NCBI GenBank assembly: GCA_947259785.1
Contig: CAMYNQ010000008.1
Location: 1 to 47,405, forward strand
From: an uncultured Chromatiaceae bacterium
GTDB lineage: Bacteria > Pseudomonadota > Gammaproteobacteria > Tenderiales > Tenderiaceae
DNA length: 47,405 nucleotides
Direction: 5' to 3'
The notes beneath the pieces are model-generated. The model did not search any database and was not told where the DNA came from. It saw only the letters and a program-made list of their open reading frames with translations. Made by a program: the position numbers and the translations under genes. Shown piece by piece: positions 27,649 through 36,903 of this stretch; the first letter of the stretch is position 1, and each line of letters starts with the position of its first letter.

Positions 27649-28500
27649 TTATTTGATTTTAGACAACAGCTTTGGATTGGTCACCAGCTTACGAACGCCG
27701 TGAGCGTGGTCTTCGTCAAAGGCATTGTCCTTACACCACTCACCGACAGAGTTGATATCAAGCTTGGCGCACTGAGGACGAACGCTCCAGGCAACCTGTA
27801 GAGGCGAACACTGCTGCTCTGAGTACTTAGGACCGGTCGTTGAACCCAGGAACTCGACCGGCTTACCGGTATTGGTAGGCAGGGCCTTTGGCTGATGGTA
27901 ACCGTTGACCATGTTGCCATCGTAATCCAGATCATTGAAGTCCAGTGCGTTTGAATCGTTCACCAGTGTGAAGACCTGAGTCTCTACACGTAGCGCAGGA
28001 TTCATGGTTGCATCGTCTAAACAAGATCCCAACGTTGGCCCGGGTTTGACGTCAGCTGAAGAGTGCACCCAGTGAACCTCGATGGTGTCACCCGGCTGCA
28101 GGTCACCATGTTCACCTTTACAAATCGCTGCTTTGGTTGGCGCTAGCTCGGCCTTGCTCAGCTCTTTGCTGATTCCACATTGATAACCACTGTCGTAGCC
28201 GTGGTTGCCGTCACCCGCGTAGATAGAAAAGTCTTTTGCTTTGTGCTCGGCGTTTTCATGGAAATGGATGTTACACAGGTTCATTTTTGTTGATGGCGGC
28301 GCCATAGTGAACATACGTTTGTTTTCACCACCAAGACTATCGATATCACGCGGTGTCTGAGGGCCAAAACCGACACAAGCTTCACCAGACATACTGTCGT
28401 GGCCTTTACTGTGACCGTGGCCTTCGCCAGCAACCACACTCGCAGATGCCACAGCCAATGCCAAAGCAACGACAATCTGTCCCTTTATACCAAATTTCAT
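27649..28500 (-). CDS. Delta-class carbonic anhydrase, secreted form
   Basis: The 283-residue protein has a Sec signal peptide ending near VASASVVAG and a short His-rich segment (GEGHGHSKGH). From about residue 38 the domain resembles diatom-type delta carbonic anhydrases (CA_like family). The hallmark CNIHFHENAEHK and a later EVHWVHSS supply candidate zinc histidines. Many Cys (for example GYQCG, ICKG, GSCLDD, QQCS, PQCAK, EWCKD) suggest disulfides in the periplasm. Hydration of CO2 to bicarbonate is the family reaction. GGGAG and GGGA lie upstream of the ATG. The next gene upstream encodes an almost identical core with a lipoprotein leader. Confidence 0.83.
   Translation of the reverse strand: MKFGIKGQIVVALALAVASASVVAGEGHGHSKGHDSMSGEACVGFGPQTPRDIDSLGGENKRMFTMAPPSTKMNLCNIHFHENAEHKAKDFSIYAGDGNHGYDSGYQCGISKELSKAELAPTKAAICKGEHGDLQPGDTIEVHWVHSSADVKPGPTLGSCLDDATMNPALRVETQVFTLVNDSNALDFNDLDYDGNMVNGYHQPKALPTNTGKPVEFLGSTTGPKYSEQQCSPLQVAWSVRPQCAKLDINSVGEWCKDNAFDEDHAHGVRKLVTNPKLLSKIK
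27660..28389 (-). repeat. Tandem duplication, copy 1 (delta-CA core)
   Basis: This block aligns without gaps to 28709-29438 at a constant offset of 1049 bases. The encoded cores differ at only eight of about 246 residues, and most base differences are silent. Confidence 0.92.
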
Positions 28501-28644
28501 CTTTTCCCTACTCCCTCTTTTTTTGTTTAAAAATTCTTATATTGTTATATCTATTTAGCAACGACCTTACAAAGGCACGCAATATAATATCTTACGAATA
28601 CACATTTAAATAGTGTTTTTGCCCGTCCTACCTAATAAACCAGA

Positions 28645-28670
28645 CAAAAAACGCGGACCAAGGCCCGCGT
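28645..28670 (-). terminator. Terminator between the two delta-carbonic-anhydrase genes
   Basis: On the minus strand CGCGG pairs around a short loop and is followed by six T (ACGCGG at 28651-28656 with CCGCGT at 28665-28670). It implies that the lipoprotein copy is transcribed separately from the secreted copy. Confidence 0.8.
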
Positions 28671-28697
28671 AAATTTTAAAAATACAACTTTGTGATT

Positions 28698-29690
28698 TTA
28701 ATTAATAATAGACAACAGCTTTGGATTGGTCACCAGCTTACGAACGCCGTGAGCGTGGTCTTCGTCAAAGGCATTGTCCTTACACCACTCACCGACAGAG
28801 TTAATATCAAGCTTGGCGCACTGAGGACGAACGCTCCAGCCAACCTGCAGCGGCGAACACTGCTGCTCTGAGTACTTAGGACCAGTCGTTGAACCCAGGA
28901 ACTCGACTGGCTTACCCGTGTTAGTCGGCAGGGCCTTTGGCTGATGGTAACCGTTGACCATGTTGCCATCGTAATCCAGATCATTGAAGTCCAGTGCGTT
29001 TGAATCATTCACCAGGGTGAAAACCTGAGTCTCTACACGCAGCGCAGGATTCATGGTTGCATCGTCTAAACAAGACCCCAACGTTGGACCTGGTTTGACA
29101 TTAGCTGAAGAGTGCACCCAGTGAACTTCAATGGTGTCACCCGGCTGCAAATCGCCATGCTCGCCTTTACAGATGGCGCCCTTGGTGGGTGCCAACTCAG
29201 CCTTGCTCAGCTCTTTACTGATACCGCACTGATAACCACTGTCGTAGCCGTGGTTGCCGTCACCCGCGTAGATAGAAAAGTCTTTCGCTTTGTGCTCGGC
29301 ATTTTCATGAAAATGGATGTTACACAGATTCATCTCAGTTGATGGCGGTGCCATAGAGAACACACGTTTGTTTTCACCACCAAGACTATCGATATCACGC
29401 GGTGTTTGCGGGCCAAAACCGACACAGGCTTCGCCTGAAGCGCCATACCCCATGTCATGACTGAAATCAGCCGCAGCCACAACTTTGCGCTCAACCTCAG
29501 CATTATGAGCTGGTGCAGCCGCATGCCCTTCATCTACCTTATGCGCAACTGTTTTGCCATGTTCAACCTCATGCTCGACCTTGGCACCATAATGATCACC
29601 ATCATCTTCTGAATCAGAACACGACACAGCCAACACGCCGATACCGCCTAATACCAAAATTGTATATAAAGCCCCTTGTTTTGAATCCAT
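28698..29690 (-). CDS. Delta-class carbonic anhydrase, lipoprotein form
   Basis: The start is set at ATG 29690 (MDSKQGALY), preceded by AGAGGG; a longer frame to 29741 adds an unlikely leader. The 330-residue product has a lipobox (LAVSC, Cys24), then a 60-residue His/Glu/Val/Lys-rich linker (for example VEHEVEHGKTVAHKVDEGH) and the same delta-type carbonic anhydrase core as its neighbour, including CNIHFHENAEHK and EVHWVHSS. It should be membrane-anchored, whereas the downstream copy is soluble. The His-rich linker could bind or buffer zinc; this is inference. The near identity of the cores shows recent duplication or gene conversion. Confidence 0.83.
   Translation of the reverse strand: MDSKQGALYTILVLGGIGVLAVSCSDSEDDGDHYGAKVEHEVEHGKTVAHKVDEGHAAAPAHNAEVERKVVAAADFSHDMGYGASGEACVGFGPQTPRDIDSLGGENKRVFSMAPPSTEMNLCNIHFHENAEHKAKDFSIYAGDGNHGYDSGYQCGISKELSKAELAPTKGAICKGEHGDLQPGDTIEVHWVHSSANVKPGPTLGSCLDDATMNPALRVETQVFTLVNDSNALDFNDLDYDGNMVNGYHQPKALPTNTGKPVEFLGSTTGPKYSEQQCSPLQVGWSVRPQCAKLDINSVGEWCKDNAFDEDHAHGVRKLVTNPKLLSIIN
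28709..29438 (-). repeat. Tandem duplication, copy 2 (delta-CA core)
   Basis: This is the partner of 27660-28389. Similarity stops sharply at the boundary of the mature core; the leaders upstream are unrelated, so the duplication or conversion tract covers only the catalytic domain and stop region. Confidence 0.92.
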
Positions 29691-29753
29691 CTTTACCCTC
29701 TCTTTCCCCAGTTGTGAATCACCCGGCCAATCGCCAGGCAAAACAATTTAACA

Positions 29754-31223
29754 CTAATCAAAAATTTTCAAATCAGCCCACAACTCATCGACACGCCGTT
29801 TGACCGTCTCGTCCATTACAATCGGCTCACCCCACTCACGCGTGGTTTCCCCTGGCCACTTGTTGGTGGCATCAAAACCAACCTTCGAACCCAGCCCCGA
29901 CACCGGCGAAGCGAAGTCGAGATAATCGATCGGCGTATTTTCTATCATCACCGTATCGCGGGCCGGATCCATGCGCGTAGTCATGGCCCAGATCACATCC
30001 TTCCAATCGCGTACATTGACGTCATCATCCACCACAATAACAAACTTGGTATACATGAACTGTCGCAAGAATGACCACACCCCCAGCATCACCCGCTTGG
30101 CGTGACCAGCATACTGTTTCTTAATGCTGACACAAGCCATGCGGTAGGAGCAGCCCTCCGGCGGCAGATAAAAATCGACAATTTCAGGAAACTGCTTTTG
30201 CAGAATAGGCACAAACACTTCGTTCAGCGCCACCCCCAGAACAGCCGGTTCATCCGGTGGCCGGCCGGTATAGGTACTATGATAAATCGGATTATCGCGA
30301 TGAGTGATACGTTCAATGGTGAATACCGGAAAACGATCCACCTCATTGTAATAACCGGTGTGATCGCCAAACGGCCCTTCATCGGCCATCTCGCCCGGTT
30401 CCAGATACCCCTCCAGCACAAACTCGGCTGAAGCCGGCACCTGTAAATCATTGCCTAGGCATTTGACCAACTCGGTCTTGCTGCCGCGTAACAGACCGGC
30501 AAAGGCATATTCAGATAAGGAGTCTGGCACCGGCGTCACCGCCCCCAAAATCGTGGCCGGATCAGCGCCCAGGGCGACGGCGACAGGAAAGCGTTCTCCC
30601 GGGTGCTCTTGCTGCCAGTCACGAAAATCCAGCGCCCCGCCACGATGGGCCAACCAGCGCATAATCACCTTGTTGCGGCCAATCACCTGTTGGCGATAGA
30701 TACCCATATTCTGCCGTTCTTTATGCGGGCCTTTGGTCACCACCAGCGCCCAGGTGATCAACGGCCCAGCATCGCCCGGCCAACAAGTCTGAATCGGCAG
30801 TTTGGACAAATCAACATCATCAGCCTCAATCACATTGTCCTGGCTCGGCGCCTTCTTCACCAGCTTCGGTGCCATGTTCAGCACCTGCTTGTACAGCGGC
30901 AGTTTGTCCAGCGCATCCCTGAAACCCTTGGGTGGCTCAGGCTCTTTCAAGGCCGCCAACAACTTACCAATTTCACGTAGGGCCTCAACCGAATCAGCCC
31001 CCATGCCCATTGCCACCCGTTGTGGCGTACCAAACAAATTGCCCAGCACCGGGATATCAGAACCAACAGGCTTCTCAAACAACAGAGCCGGCCCTTCACT
31101 GCGCAGGGTGCGATCACAGACCTCGGTCATCTCCAGGTTGGGGTCGATCGGCTGAGCGATGCGCTTCAGCTCCCCCTGGGCTTCAAGCTGGGCGATAAAA
31201 TCGCGTAAGTCTTTGTATTTCAT
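29754..31223 (-). CDS. ubiD: 4-hydroxy-3-polyprenylbenzoate decarboxylase
   Basis: This prenylated-FMN enzyme decarboxylates the aromatic ring precursor in ubiquinone synthesis and needs UbiX for its cofactor. The 489 residues match E. coli UbiD (497). Family features include the N-terminal [32 protein letters not shown], the [11 protein letters not shown] segment with an acidic residue, and the C-terminal [12 protein letters not shown]. It lies just upstream of the delta-CA pair on the same strand but is separated by the lipoprotein leader region; whether they are co-transcribed is unclear. No strong ribosome-binding site is seen before ATG 31223. Confidence 0.96.
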   Translation of the reverse strand: MKYKDLRDFIAQLEAQGELKRIAQPIDPNLEMTEVCDRTLRSEGPALLFEKPVGSDIPVLGNLFGTPQRVAMGMGADSVEALREIGKLLAALKEPEPPKGFRDALDKLPLYKQVLNMAPKLVKKAPSQDNVIEADDVDLSKLPIQTCWPGDAGPLITWALVVTKGPHKERQNMGIYRQQVIGRNKVIMRWLAHRGGALDFRDWQQEHPGERFPVAVALGADPATILGAVTPVPDSLSEYAFAGLLRGSKTELVKCLGNDLQVPASAEFVLEGYLEPGEMADEGPFGDHTGYYNEVDRFPVFTIERITHRDNPIYHSTYTGRPPDEPAVLGVALNEVFVPILQKQFPEIVDFYLPPEGCSYRMACVSIKKQYAGHAKRVMLGVWSFLRQFMYTKFVIVVDDDVNVRDWKDVIWAMTTRMDPARDTVMIENTPIDYLDFASPVSGLGSKVGFDATNKWPGETTREWGEPIVMDETVKRRVDELWADLKIFD

Positions 31224-31362
31224 CTATTCGATTTAGATTTGAATGTGATTGGTGAGGATAACAAACAACAGACAAGGCTGTCCCTTCGTCAAAACATTTT
31301 CATTCATCAGCATTTCCCTATATTATGAATAAAAATATCAATAAAAACTTGGGGTGTAGGTA

Positions 31363-33939
31363 ATGACGGGGGTCAACAAACTTTCCAGCTGCGTTGCGGC
31401 TTTTTTTTGCTGTGGTAGTGCAGTTGCGGCGTCGCCGACAGGCAGCTTTGATCAATGGAGTATCGCTGGCGGGACAACGATCCCTACTGCTACTTCAACA
31501 TGTCCAGTCGGTTTTAGCTGTGACACAACAACAAATGGTGATGGCTTCTATCAACGCCAAATCACAAACACCTCAGATAATGATTTTTTTCAGACCATCA
31601 TCACCGATAAAGCTGCCACTAGCCCACCGCAACCACTCACCTTCTCTGATGAGCCATATGTACAAACAGGAATAACGACTGGACTGGCTGACAAGACAAA
31701 AATGATTGAATCGACTGGTGACAGCGAAGCTGGCATCAAAGCTGTTTGGGTTGGTCAGGATATGTCCACAGCGGATGGTGTCGCTCAGGAGTTTGGCTAT
31801 AGCTCATATGAAGACCTTGCCACCGGCACAACAAACACATTCAGTTTGGTTGGAGATACAATAGACAGCGCCTGCTACTCCACCCCAACAGGTACAGACA
31901 GCAGCAGTGGCTTTGTCCCCACCTATGGTTTACAAATGAGTAGCTTCAGCGCTAATGCCATAACCAGCATAGACATCCAAGCAGACATTACCCCACCCAC
32001 GGTCACTGCCCCGGTCAACATCACCACCATAGTCAACGGCCATGCAAACTTTTTTGATCTAGACCCGAGCAACGGCGGCGTGCTGCCCGAAGTCAGCGAT
32101 GACCAAACCGAAAGCTTCGATTTTTCAAGCAGCAATAATGTCGTGATTGGCCCCTTAGCTCCCGGTCGCCATAGCCTCACCTGGCAGGCCAAGGACAATG
32201 CAGGGAATGAAGGTAGTGCCGAGCAACAAATCGACATCCTGCCAACGGTCAATTTTACGGTTGACCAAATGACTGCTGAAGGGAAAAACGTTACAGTCAC
32301 GGCTTACCTCAATGGCCCCGCCCCAGAATATCCAGTATTGATTCCCTACACAGTCAGCGGCACAGCCACTAGCGGCAGCTACGTCGAGATAGGTGTAATG
32401 GAGCCCTCATCCGCCGATCACAATGCTATTGACGGTCTAATAACAATTAATAGCGGCACCATTGGTCAGACATCCTTCGATGTTATCGCTGACAATTTCA
32501 GCAGTGGCACCACCGAAGAAGACGAAACCGTAATCTTCACCATGGGCACACCCAGTAATGCTGTCGCTGGCCAGAAGACACAGCACACGGTCACCATCAG
32601 CGACACACCACAAACACTGACTCTCGATTTTCTCATCGCTCAAAACGACCAGATTACCCCCTTGGTGACTACCGACAATGGCGTAATTCGAATTTCAGCC
32701 ATCCCCCGCAACCAGAACTCTTGGGGCTTCCCTACTTACGACTGGAGCCAAAGCAACAATAGCCTGGTTAGCGCTGATTGCAGCCAGGGCAGTTTTTATG
32801 TCGATCCCAGCAACTTATCGCCTGGCCTGTATCGCATCCATGTCACTGCGACCGACCCCGTCTTGGCCGACCAACCCTCTTCTGCAGAATGGTGGCTGCG
32901 TATTGGCACAGCACCGACACTTTCTGAAACAGACGATAGTGATGGCGACGGCATTGATGACAGCAGCGAGGGCTATCAGGATGATGACAACGACGGTATT
33001 CCCAACCACCTGGATGTGGTCGAACCAACACATCTGATCCCCGGTTTCTGGCAAGGCAACTATAAATCTCTGACAGGTAAAACCATCAACAACCAGCACG
33101 AGCCTGCCAACGGCGAGGTGGGCTGGTCGGTCACCGGCACCAAAGAGCACATCAACTACCCGATGCTGATTGCCATCGAACCGGGGCTCAAGCTTGGCGC
33201 CGGCAGTGTTCATCTGTGGAACTATGAACATACCCAGAATGTAGCCATCGACTGGGATAGCTTTAGTCAGTTTGGACAAGCCTTTGGCATGACACCAAGC
33301 CTCACCACTCAGATCAACGGACAAGATATCTATATTTATAACGAGGCCGATCTAGATGACCTGGCCAACTTGATCGACCCAAGCTTCGATCCCGAAGACC
33401 CCATTCAGAATGACGGCAACCAGTTCATGGTCAGTCTGGAGATCAGCTATTTGGCAAAAGCCGGTGACAGCGCCAAACTAGTCATTCCACAGACATCGGC
33501 AGCTTTTGCCCGCGAAGGCTATAACTGGGCAGTGCGCAACTACAATCCTGATTTTGGCTGGAAAAACATGCTAGAAGACCACAACAATCAGATCACTTCG
33601 GCCCTGAGAGAAGGTGATTACTGCCCACCTGCCGGGGCTAACCAGTATCAAACTGGCCTGATCGAGGGCTTTGAATGCCTGCAACTCAGCCTGGAAGATG
33701 GAGGTCCCAATGACGCCGATGGTTACCGCAACGGCCGCATCAGTTTCAATGGTGGTGTATTACCCATCATCGAAACTGAACCTGAGATCACAACCGAAAC
33801 AGAGAACAGCTCCGAATCACTCGCAGCCACAGATGCATCTGAACTGGATAGCGCGTCCAAAGATAATAGCGGTGGTGGTGCTATTTCTCCTCTGCTGCTG
33901 ACACTTTTATTGTTAAGACGGCGCCATCAACGCTGTTAG
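31363..33939 (+). CDS. Large surface protein with HYR/Calx-beta-like modules, choice-of-anchor U region and sorting tail
   Basis: The 858-residue protein has an N-terminal signal (to about SAVAAS, residue 24), then a unique region of about 180 residues. An HYR-like domain follows (PPTVTAPVNITT to about 310), then a Calx-beta-like domain (VTVTAYLNG to EEDETVIFTMG) and an Ig-like segment. A calcium-type repeat DSDGDGIDDSSEGY plus DDDNDGIPNHLD lies near residue 525. The C-terminal part ends with LEDGGPNDADGYRNG, the choice-of-anchor U signature. The tail GGGAISPLLLTLLLLRRR is a Gly-rich, hydrophobic, Arg-rich sorting signal of the GlyGly/JDVT type, cut by an intramembrane protease. The ligand is unknown. 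GGTGTAGG precedes the ATG. Confidence 0.82.
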   Translation: MTGVNKLSSCVAAFFCCGSAVAASPTGSFDQWSIAGGTTIPTATSTCPVGFSCDTTTNGDGFYQRQITNTSDNDFFQTIITDKAATSPPQPLTFSDEPYVQTGITTGLADKTKMIESTGDSEAGIKAVWVGQDMSTADGVAQEFGYSSYEDLATGTTNTFSLVGDTIDSACYSTPTGTDSSSGFVPTYGLQMSSFSANAITSIDIQADITPPTVTAPVNITTIVNGHANFFDLDPSNGGVLPEVSDDQTESFDFSSSNNVVIGPLAPGRHSLTWQAKDNAGNEGSAEQQIDILPTVNFTVDQMTAEGKNVTVTAYLNGPAPEYPVLIPYTVSGTATSGSYVEIGVMEPSSADHNAIDGLITINSGTIGQTSFDVIADNFSSGTTEEDETVIFTMGTPSNAVAGQKTQHTVTISDTPQTLTLDFLIAQNDQITPLVTTDNGVIRISAIPRNQNSWGFPTYDWSQSNNSLVSADCSQGSFYVDPSNLSPGLYRIHVTATDPVLADQPSSAEWWLRIGTAPTLSETDDSDGDGIDDSSEGYQDDDNDGIPNHLDVVEPTHLIPGFWQGNYKSLTGKTINNQHEPANGEVGWSVTGTKEHINYPMLIAIEPGLKLGAGSVHLWNYEHTQNVAIDWDSFSQFGQAFGMTPSLTTQINGQDIYIYNEADLDDLANLIDPSFDPEDPIQNDGNQFMVSLEISYLAKAGDSAKLVIPQTSAAFAREGYNWAVRNYNPDFGWKNMLEDHNNQITSALREGDYCPPAGANQYQTGLIEGFECLQLSLEDGGPNDADGYRNGRISFNGGVLPIIETEPEITTETENSSESLAATDASELDSASKDNSGGGAISPLLLTLLLLRRRHQRC

Positions 33940-33949
33940 CCAAATTTAA

Positions 33950-33980
33950 CCAGGTGCACCTGGCCATCACTTGGCACCTG
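33950..33980. repeat. Palindrome CCAGGTGCACCTGG with an outer repeat
   Basis: A perfect 14-bp palindrome lies just after the first surface-protein gene, and a further GCACCTG at 33974-33980 could pair with CAGGTGC at 33951-33957. It could be a weak terminator or a dimeric regulator site for the second surface-protein gene; there is no T-run. Confidence 0.4.
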
Positions 33981-34127
33981 AACTAAGCCCGGCCAAACGG
34001 GTCGAATGTAATTATGGGCTGCGCTGTTTGGCCGCCTGATGCATAATATCTTCAGCCGGGACACTGCGACGAACTACCGCAACAGGAATCTACGTGGTCA
34101 GGCAACATTAGTTCAACGAGATTCAAG

Positions 34128-36155
34128 ATGCAGCGTACTTCCAGCAAACAACCGTCTATTTACAGCATTGCCACCATACTATTATGGCTACCTGCATCTC
34201 ATGTCGTCGCCATCACTGACCCAAACAACAATCCTGATCCGGTCATCGACACAACCGACCCGGTAATTAGCAGCGGCATAACCAACCCGCCCCCCATCGA
34301 TGCCAAACTGCCGATTGTTAAGCCAAATCTGACCGATATAGCCAACCCGATTATCATCCAGGATAACGGCACCAACTTTATTTTCACCCCGAGCGGCGAA
34401 ATAGGTCCGCTAGCTCCCGGCAGTCACACCATCACCTGGACGGCGACAGACTTGGGACTTAACCAGGATACCGGCGATCAAATCATAACCGTTCTGCCCA
34501 GCATCAACCTGGGCCTCGACCAGGAAGTGGGCGAAGGCGGTGTTGCAACAGTCACCGCCCATTTGAGTGGCAAGGCAGCTAACTACCCCTTCACTATCAA
34601 TTTCAACATTGATAACAGCAACAACAATGGTGGTGGAACCAACGACGGCAGCAATGATCACTCTCTAGTCGGCCCCACAACTAGCCTGACCTTCAATGAA
34701 GGTGAATTAGAAAAATCGCTCACCATAGATATTCATCCAGACCCTGATGTAGATGTAGGTGAAACAATCACCCTAACACTGGATAACGCCAGCATTCCCG
34801 CAAACAGTATCTGGACTGACCTGCTCATTACAAAGTCTCAGACCATAACAATCACACAACCCGACCAAAACCATGCACCATTGGCACGCCTACATGCCAG
34901 CCAAAACGGCAATACCAGCCGCAATATCACAACCGATGCAGGCAAGGTAAGGATCTGTGCCATGCCTAATTGCAGCGCGGGCGCCTATGATGCCAATGGC
35001 GACCCCCTCCGCTATGACTGGAGCGCCAGTGACAACGCCCTGATCCCTATCACAGGCACAACTGGCAAGACTTTTGAATTTGAAACACAGGGATTAACCC
35101 CCGGGTTTTACACTATCCGACTGACCGTTAGCGATACTGCAGGCAAAGCCAGTTCTCACGACCTGCTGCTAAACCTGCTAGAAACTGAGTTCGAGCTAAC
35201 AGAAATTGATAGCGATGATGACAAGAGTAGCGATATTGAAGAAGGCTTTTATGACAACGATAACGATGGCATCCCCAACTTTCTCGATGCCATCGAAAAC
35301 GATCCTTCATTAATGCAGGCCTATGCCCCCTATCTGTTTGATTCAAATTTAAAGATTGAAGACAGCTACAGCATCGATAGCATTGAACTTAGCTGGGCAC
35401 TCTCTTCAAGCGCCAGCAATCTAACCGTATACCCGCTGTTAATTGCCACCAGTCCTGGCCTGCATATCAACATTGGCCCAACCGCCTTCGCCGCCGGAAA
35501 GACTTATGCCCGACTAGAGACATATATCGCTGAAAACCTGCGCGGGGCATCGGTGCCTGAAAACGTGATCAGTAGCGATGGACAAGTCATAGACATAGAA
35601 ATTACAAACCTGAATAACGCAGGTGATACTGCACTGATTGTCCTGCCACAGGCCGCCCCCACCCCGGCGTCACAATCAGGCGAGCCGAAATTCATCACTT
35701 TCAGAAACACGAGAACCTGGGAAGAATTTGTTACAGATACAAATGGCGACAATCAAATTCACACCGCACAAAAAGTGAACGACTATTGCCCTGACCTTGA
35801 TGCCACCGCCGACTATTCTCCGGGACTTACAGTCAATCCAGCTTTGTACGCCAACCCATTAGCCACCGGCGATGAATGCCTCTTAATAAAGATCAAAGAT
35901 GGCGGCCTCAACGACTACGATGGCGTGGCCAACGGGACGATCAGGTTTATGGGGGCAGTATTCATCACCAGCAACAGCATTGCCGACAATGATCAGGCAG
36001 AAGGCGGCATCTTTACCGGTGATACTGACTCTGCGTTGGAAGGGCAAAACAAATTGGACCTAGGCACCGGCAGCGGTGGTAGCCTGGGTTTTGTATCTCT
36101 ATTCGGCTTATTGTTTGCATCATTTCTACGCCGTTTTAGCAAGACGGGTCAATAA
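34128..36155 (+). CDS. Second surface protein of the same architecture
   Basis: The 675-residue protein repeats the plan of its neighbour without the N-terminal 180-residue region. It has a signal peptide (to about VVA, residue 29), an Asn/Asp/Pro-rich stretch and an HYR-like domain with IGPLAPGSHTITW (the neighbour has IGPLAPGRHSLTW). A Calx-beta-like region follows (VTAHLSG to VGETITLTLDNA), then an Ig/PKD-like domain, the calcium-type repeat DSDDDKSSDIEEGF plus DNDNDGIPNFLD, and the anchor-U-like IKDGGLNDYDGVANG. The tail GSGGSLGFVSL plus Leu/Phe and Arg is a good GlyGly-CTERM. The pair probably arose by duplication and then diverged. It converges on the SH3-domain gene with a seven-base overlap. 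Confidence 0.82.
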   Translation: MQRTSSKQPSIYSIATILLWLPASHVVAITDPNNNPDPVIDTTDPVISSGITNPPPIDAKLPIVKPNLTDIANPIIIQDNGTNFIFTPSGEIGPLAPGSHTITWTATDLGLNQDTGDQIITVLPSINLGLDQEVGEGGVATVTAHLSGKAANYPFTINFNIDNSNNNGGGTNDGSNDHSLVGPTTSLTFNEGELEKSLTIDIHPDPDVDVGETITLTLDNASIPANSIWTDLLITKSQTITITQPDQNHAPLARLHASQNGNTSRNITTDAGKVRICAMPNCSAGAYDANGDPLRYDWSASDNALIPITGTTGKTFEFETQGLTPGFYTIRLTVSDTAGKASSHDLLLNLLETEFELTEIDSDDDKSSDIEEGFYDNDNDGIPNFLDAIENDPSLMQAYAPYLFDSNLKIEDSYSIDSIELSWALSSSASNLTVYPLLIATSPGLHINIGPTAFAAGKTYARLETYIAENLRGASVPENVISSDGQVIDIEITNLNNAGDTALIVLPQAAPTPASQSGEPKFITFRNTRTWEEFVTDTNGDNQIHTAQKVNDYCPDLDATADYSPGLTVNPALYANPLATGDECLLIKIKDGGLNDYDGVANGTIRFMGAVFITSNSIADNDQAEGGIFTGDTDSALEGQNKLDLGTGSGGSLGFVSLFGLLFASFLRRFSKTGQ

Positions 36156-36901
36156 ACCCGCGCACCACCAAAGCGTTGTCTGACACGACGATCAAGCCAG
36201 TAATAACCTGCCGCAAAACCAATAGCCAAAGCCAGAATGACAGCAAAAACACTCCAAGGAAACGTTAACTCATCCTGCGGCTGCGACACATTTTCTTCTG
36301 CTACCTCACCAACCTCTGCCACACGATTAATCAAAAAAGTCGCCGCCAGACGTTGTTCCAAGTCGGCATTCTTTGCCTTTAACTCGGCAAGCTGAGAATC
36401 CAGCGTTTCGGCCTGTTGCTCGACCTTGCTGGCCTGACCCTGCTTGGACTTTAGCTGTGCCTCAAGTGTTGCTGCCTTTTTGCGCGCCTTCTCCATTTCG
36501 GCCTTCATCCAGCCACTATCTTTGCCTGCCTTGCTGCTTTCTTTTTGCAATTGTTCTATTTTCTTTTTGGCCTTATCCAGCGCGGCATTAGCCTTGCTAA
36601 GTTCGTGACCAGCATTTTCCAGCTGAATCGTCTTCGGCAGATTACTGCTCAAAAAAGTCGTGCGCACCCAGCCGGTTTTGCCTGAACCGCTTTTTACCTC
36701 GGCCACACCTGCGCTGCTTCGCAACACATCCACCAGCGCACCGCTGGGGAGTTTTTCCAGCGGCTTACCCGTTAACTCGGAATCTTTATAAATATTCACT
36801 ACGATGGAATCGGTAATATAAGCTGTATCGGCATGACTATAACTTGCCGGCAACAACAAAACCGGCAACAAGACTGCGCTTAACTTTTTAGGCAAGGCCA
36901 C
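36149..36901 (-). CDS. SH3-domain / coiled-coil membrane protein (TIGR04211 type)
   Basis: The 250-residue protein has a cleavable signal (to SYSHA, residue 24) and a bacterial SH3 domain (residues 27-90; DTAYITDSIVVNIYKDSEL to GWVRTTFLS). A Lys/Glu/Ala-rich coiled coil follows (about 95-190), then a C-terminal membrane helix (FAVILALAIGFAAGYYWL) and a basic tail. This is the layout of the family represented by E. coli YgiM, an inner-membrane protein with a periplasmic SH3 domain of uncertain role. It begins two bases after the prlC stop, so the two form an operon. Its 3' end overlaps the convergent surface-protein gene. Confidence 0.9.
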   Translation of the reverse strand: MALPKKLSAVLLPVLLLPASYSHADTAYITDSIVVNIYKDSELTGKPLEKLPSGALVDVLRSSAGVAEVKSGSGKTGWVRTTFLSSNLPKTIQLENAGHELSKANAALDKAKKKIEQLQKESSKAGKDSGWMKAEMEKARKKAATLEAQLKSKQGQASKVEQQAETLDSQLAELKAKNADLEQRLAATFLINRVAEVGEVAEENVSQPQDELTFPWSVFAVILALAIGFAAGYYWLDRRVRQRFGGARVY

Positions 36902-36903
36902 TA

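Noticed and set aside
27649-29690. Tandem near-identical block considered as an insertion sequence or composite element
   Set aside because: There is no transposase, terminal inverted repeat or target-site duplication; the repeats are carbonic anhydrase coding sequence.
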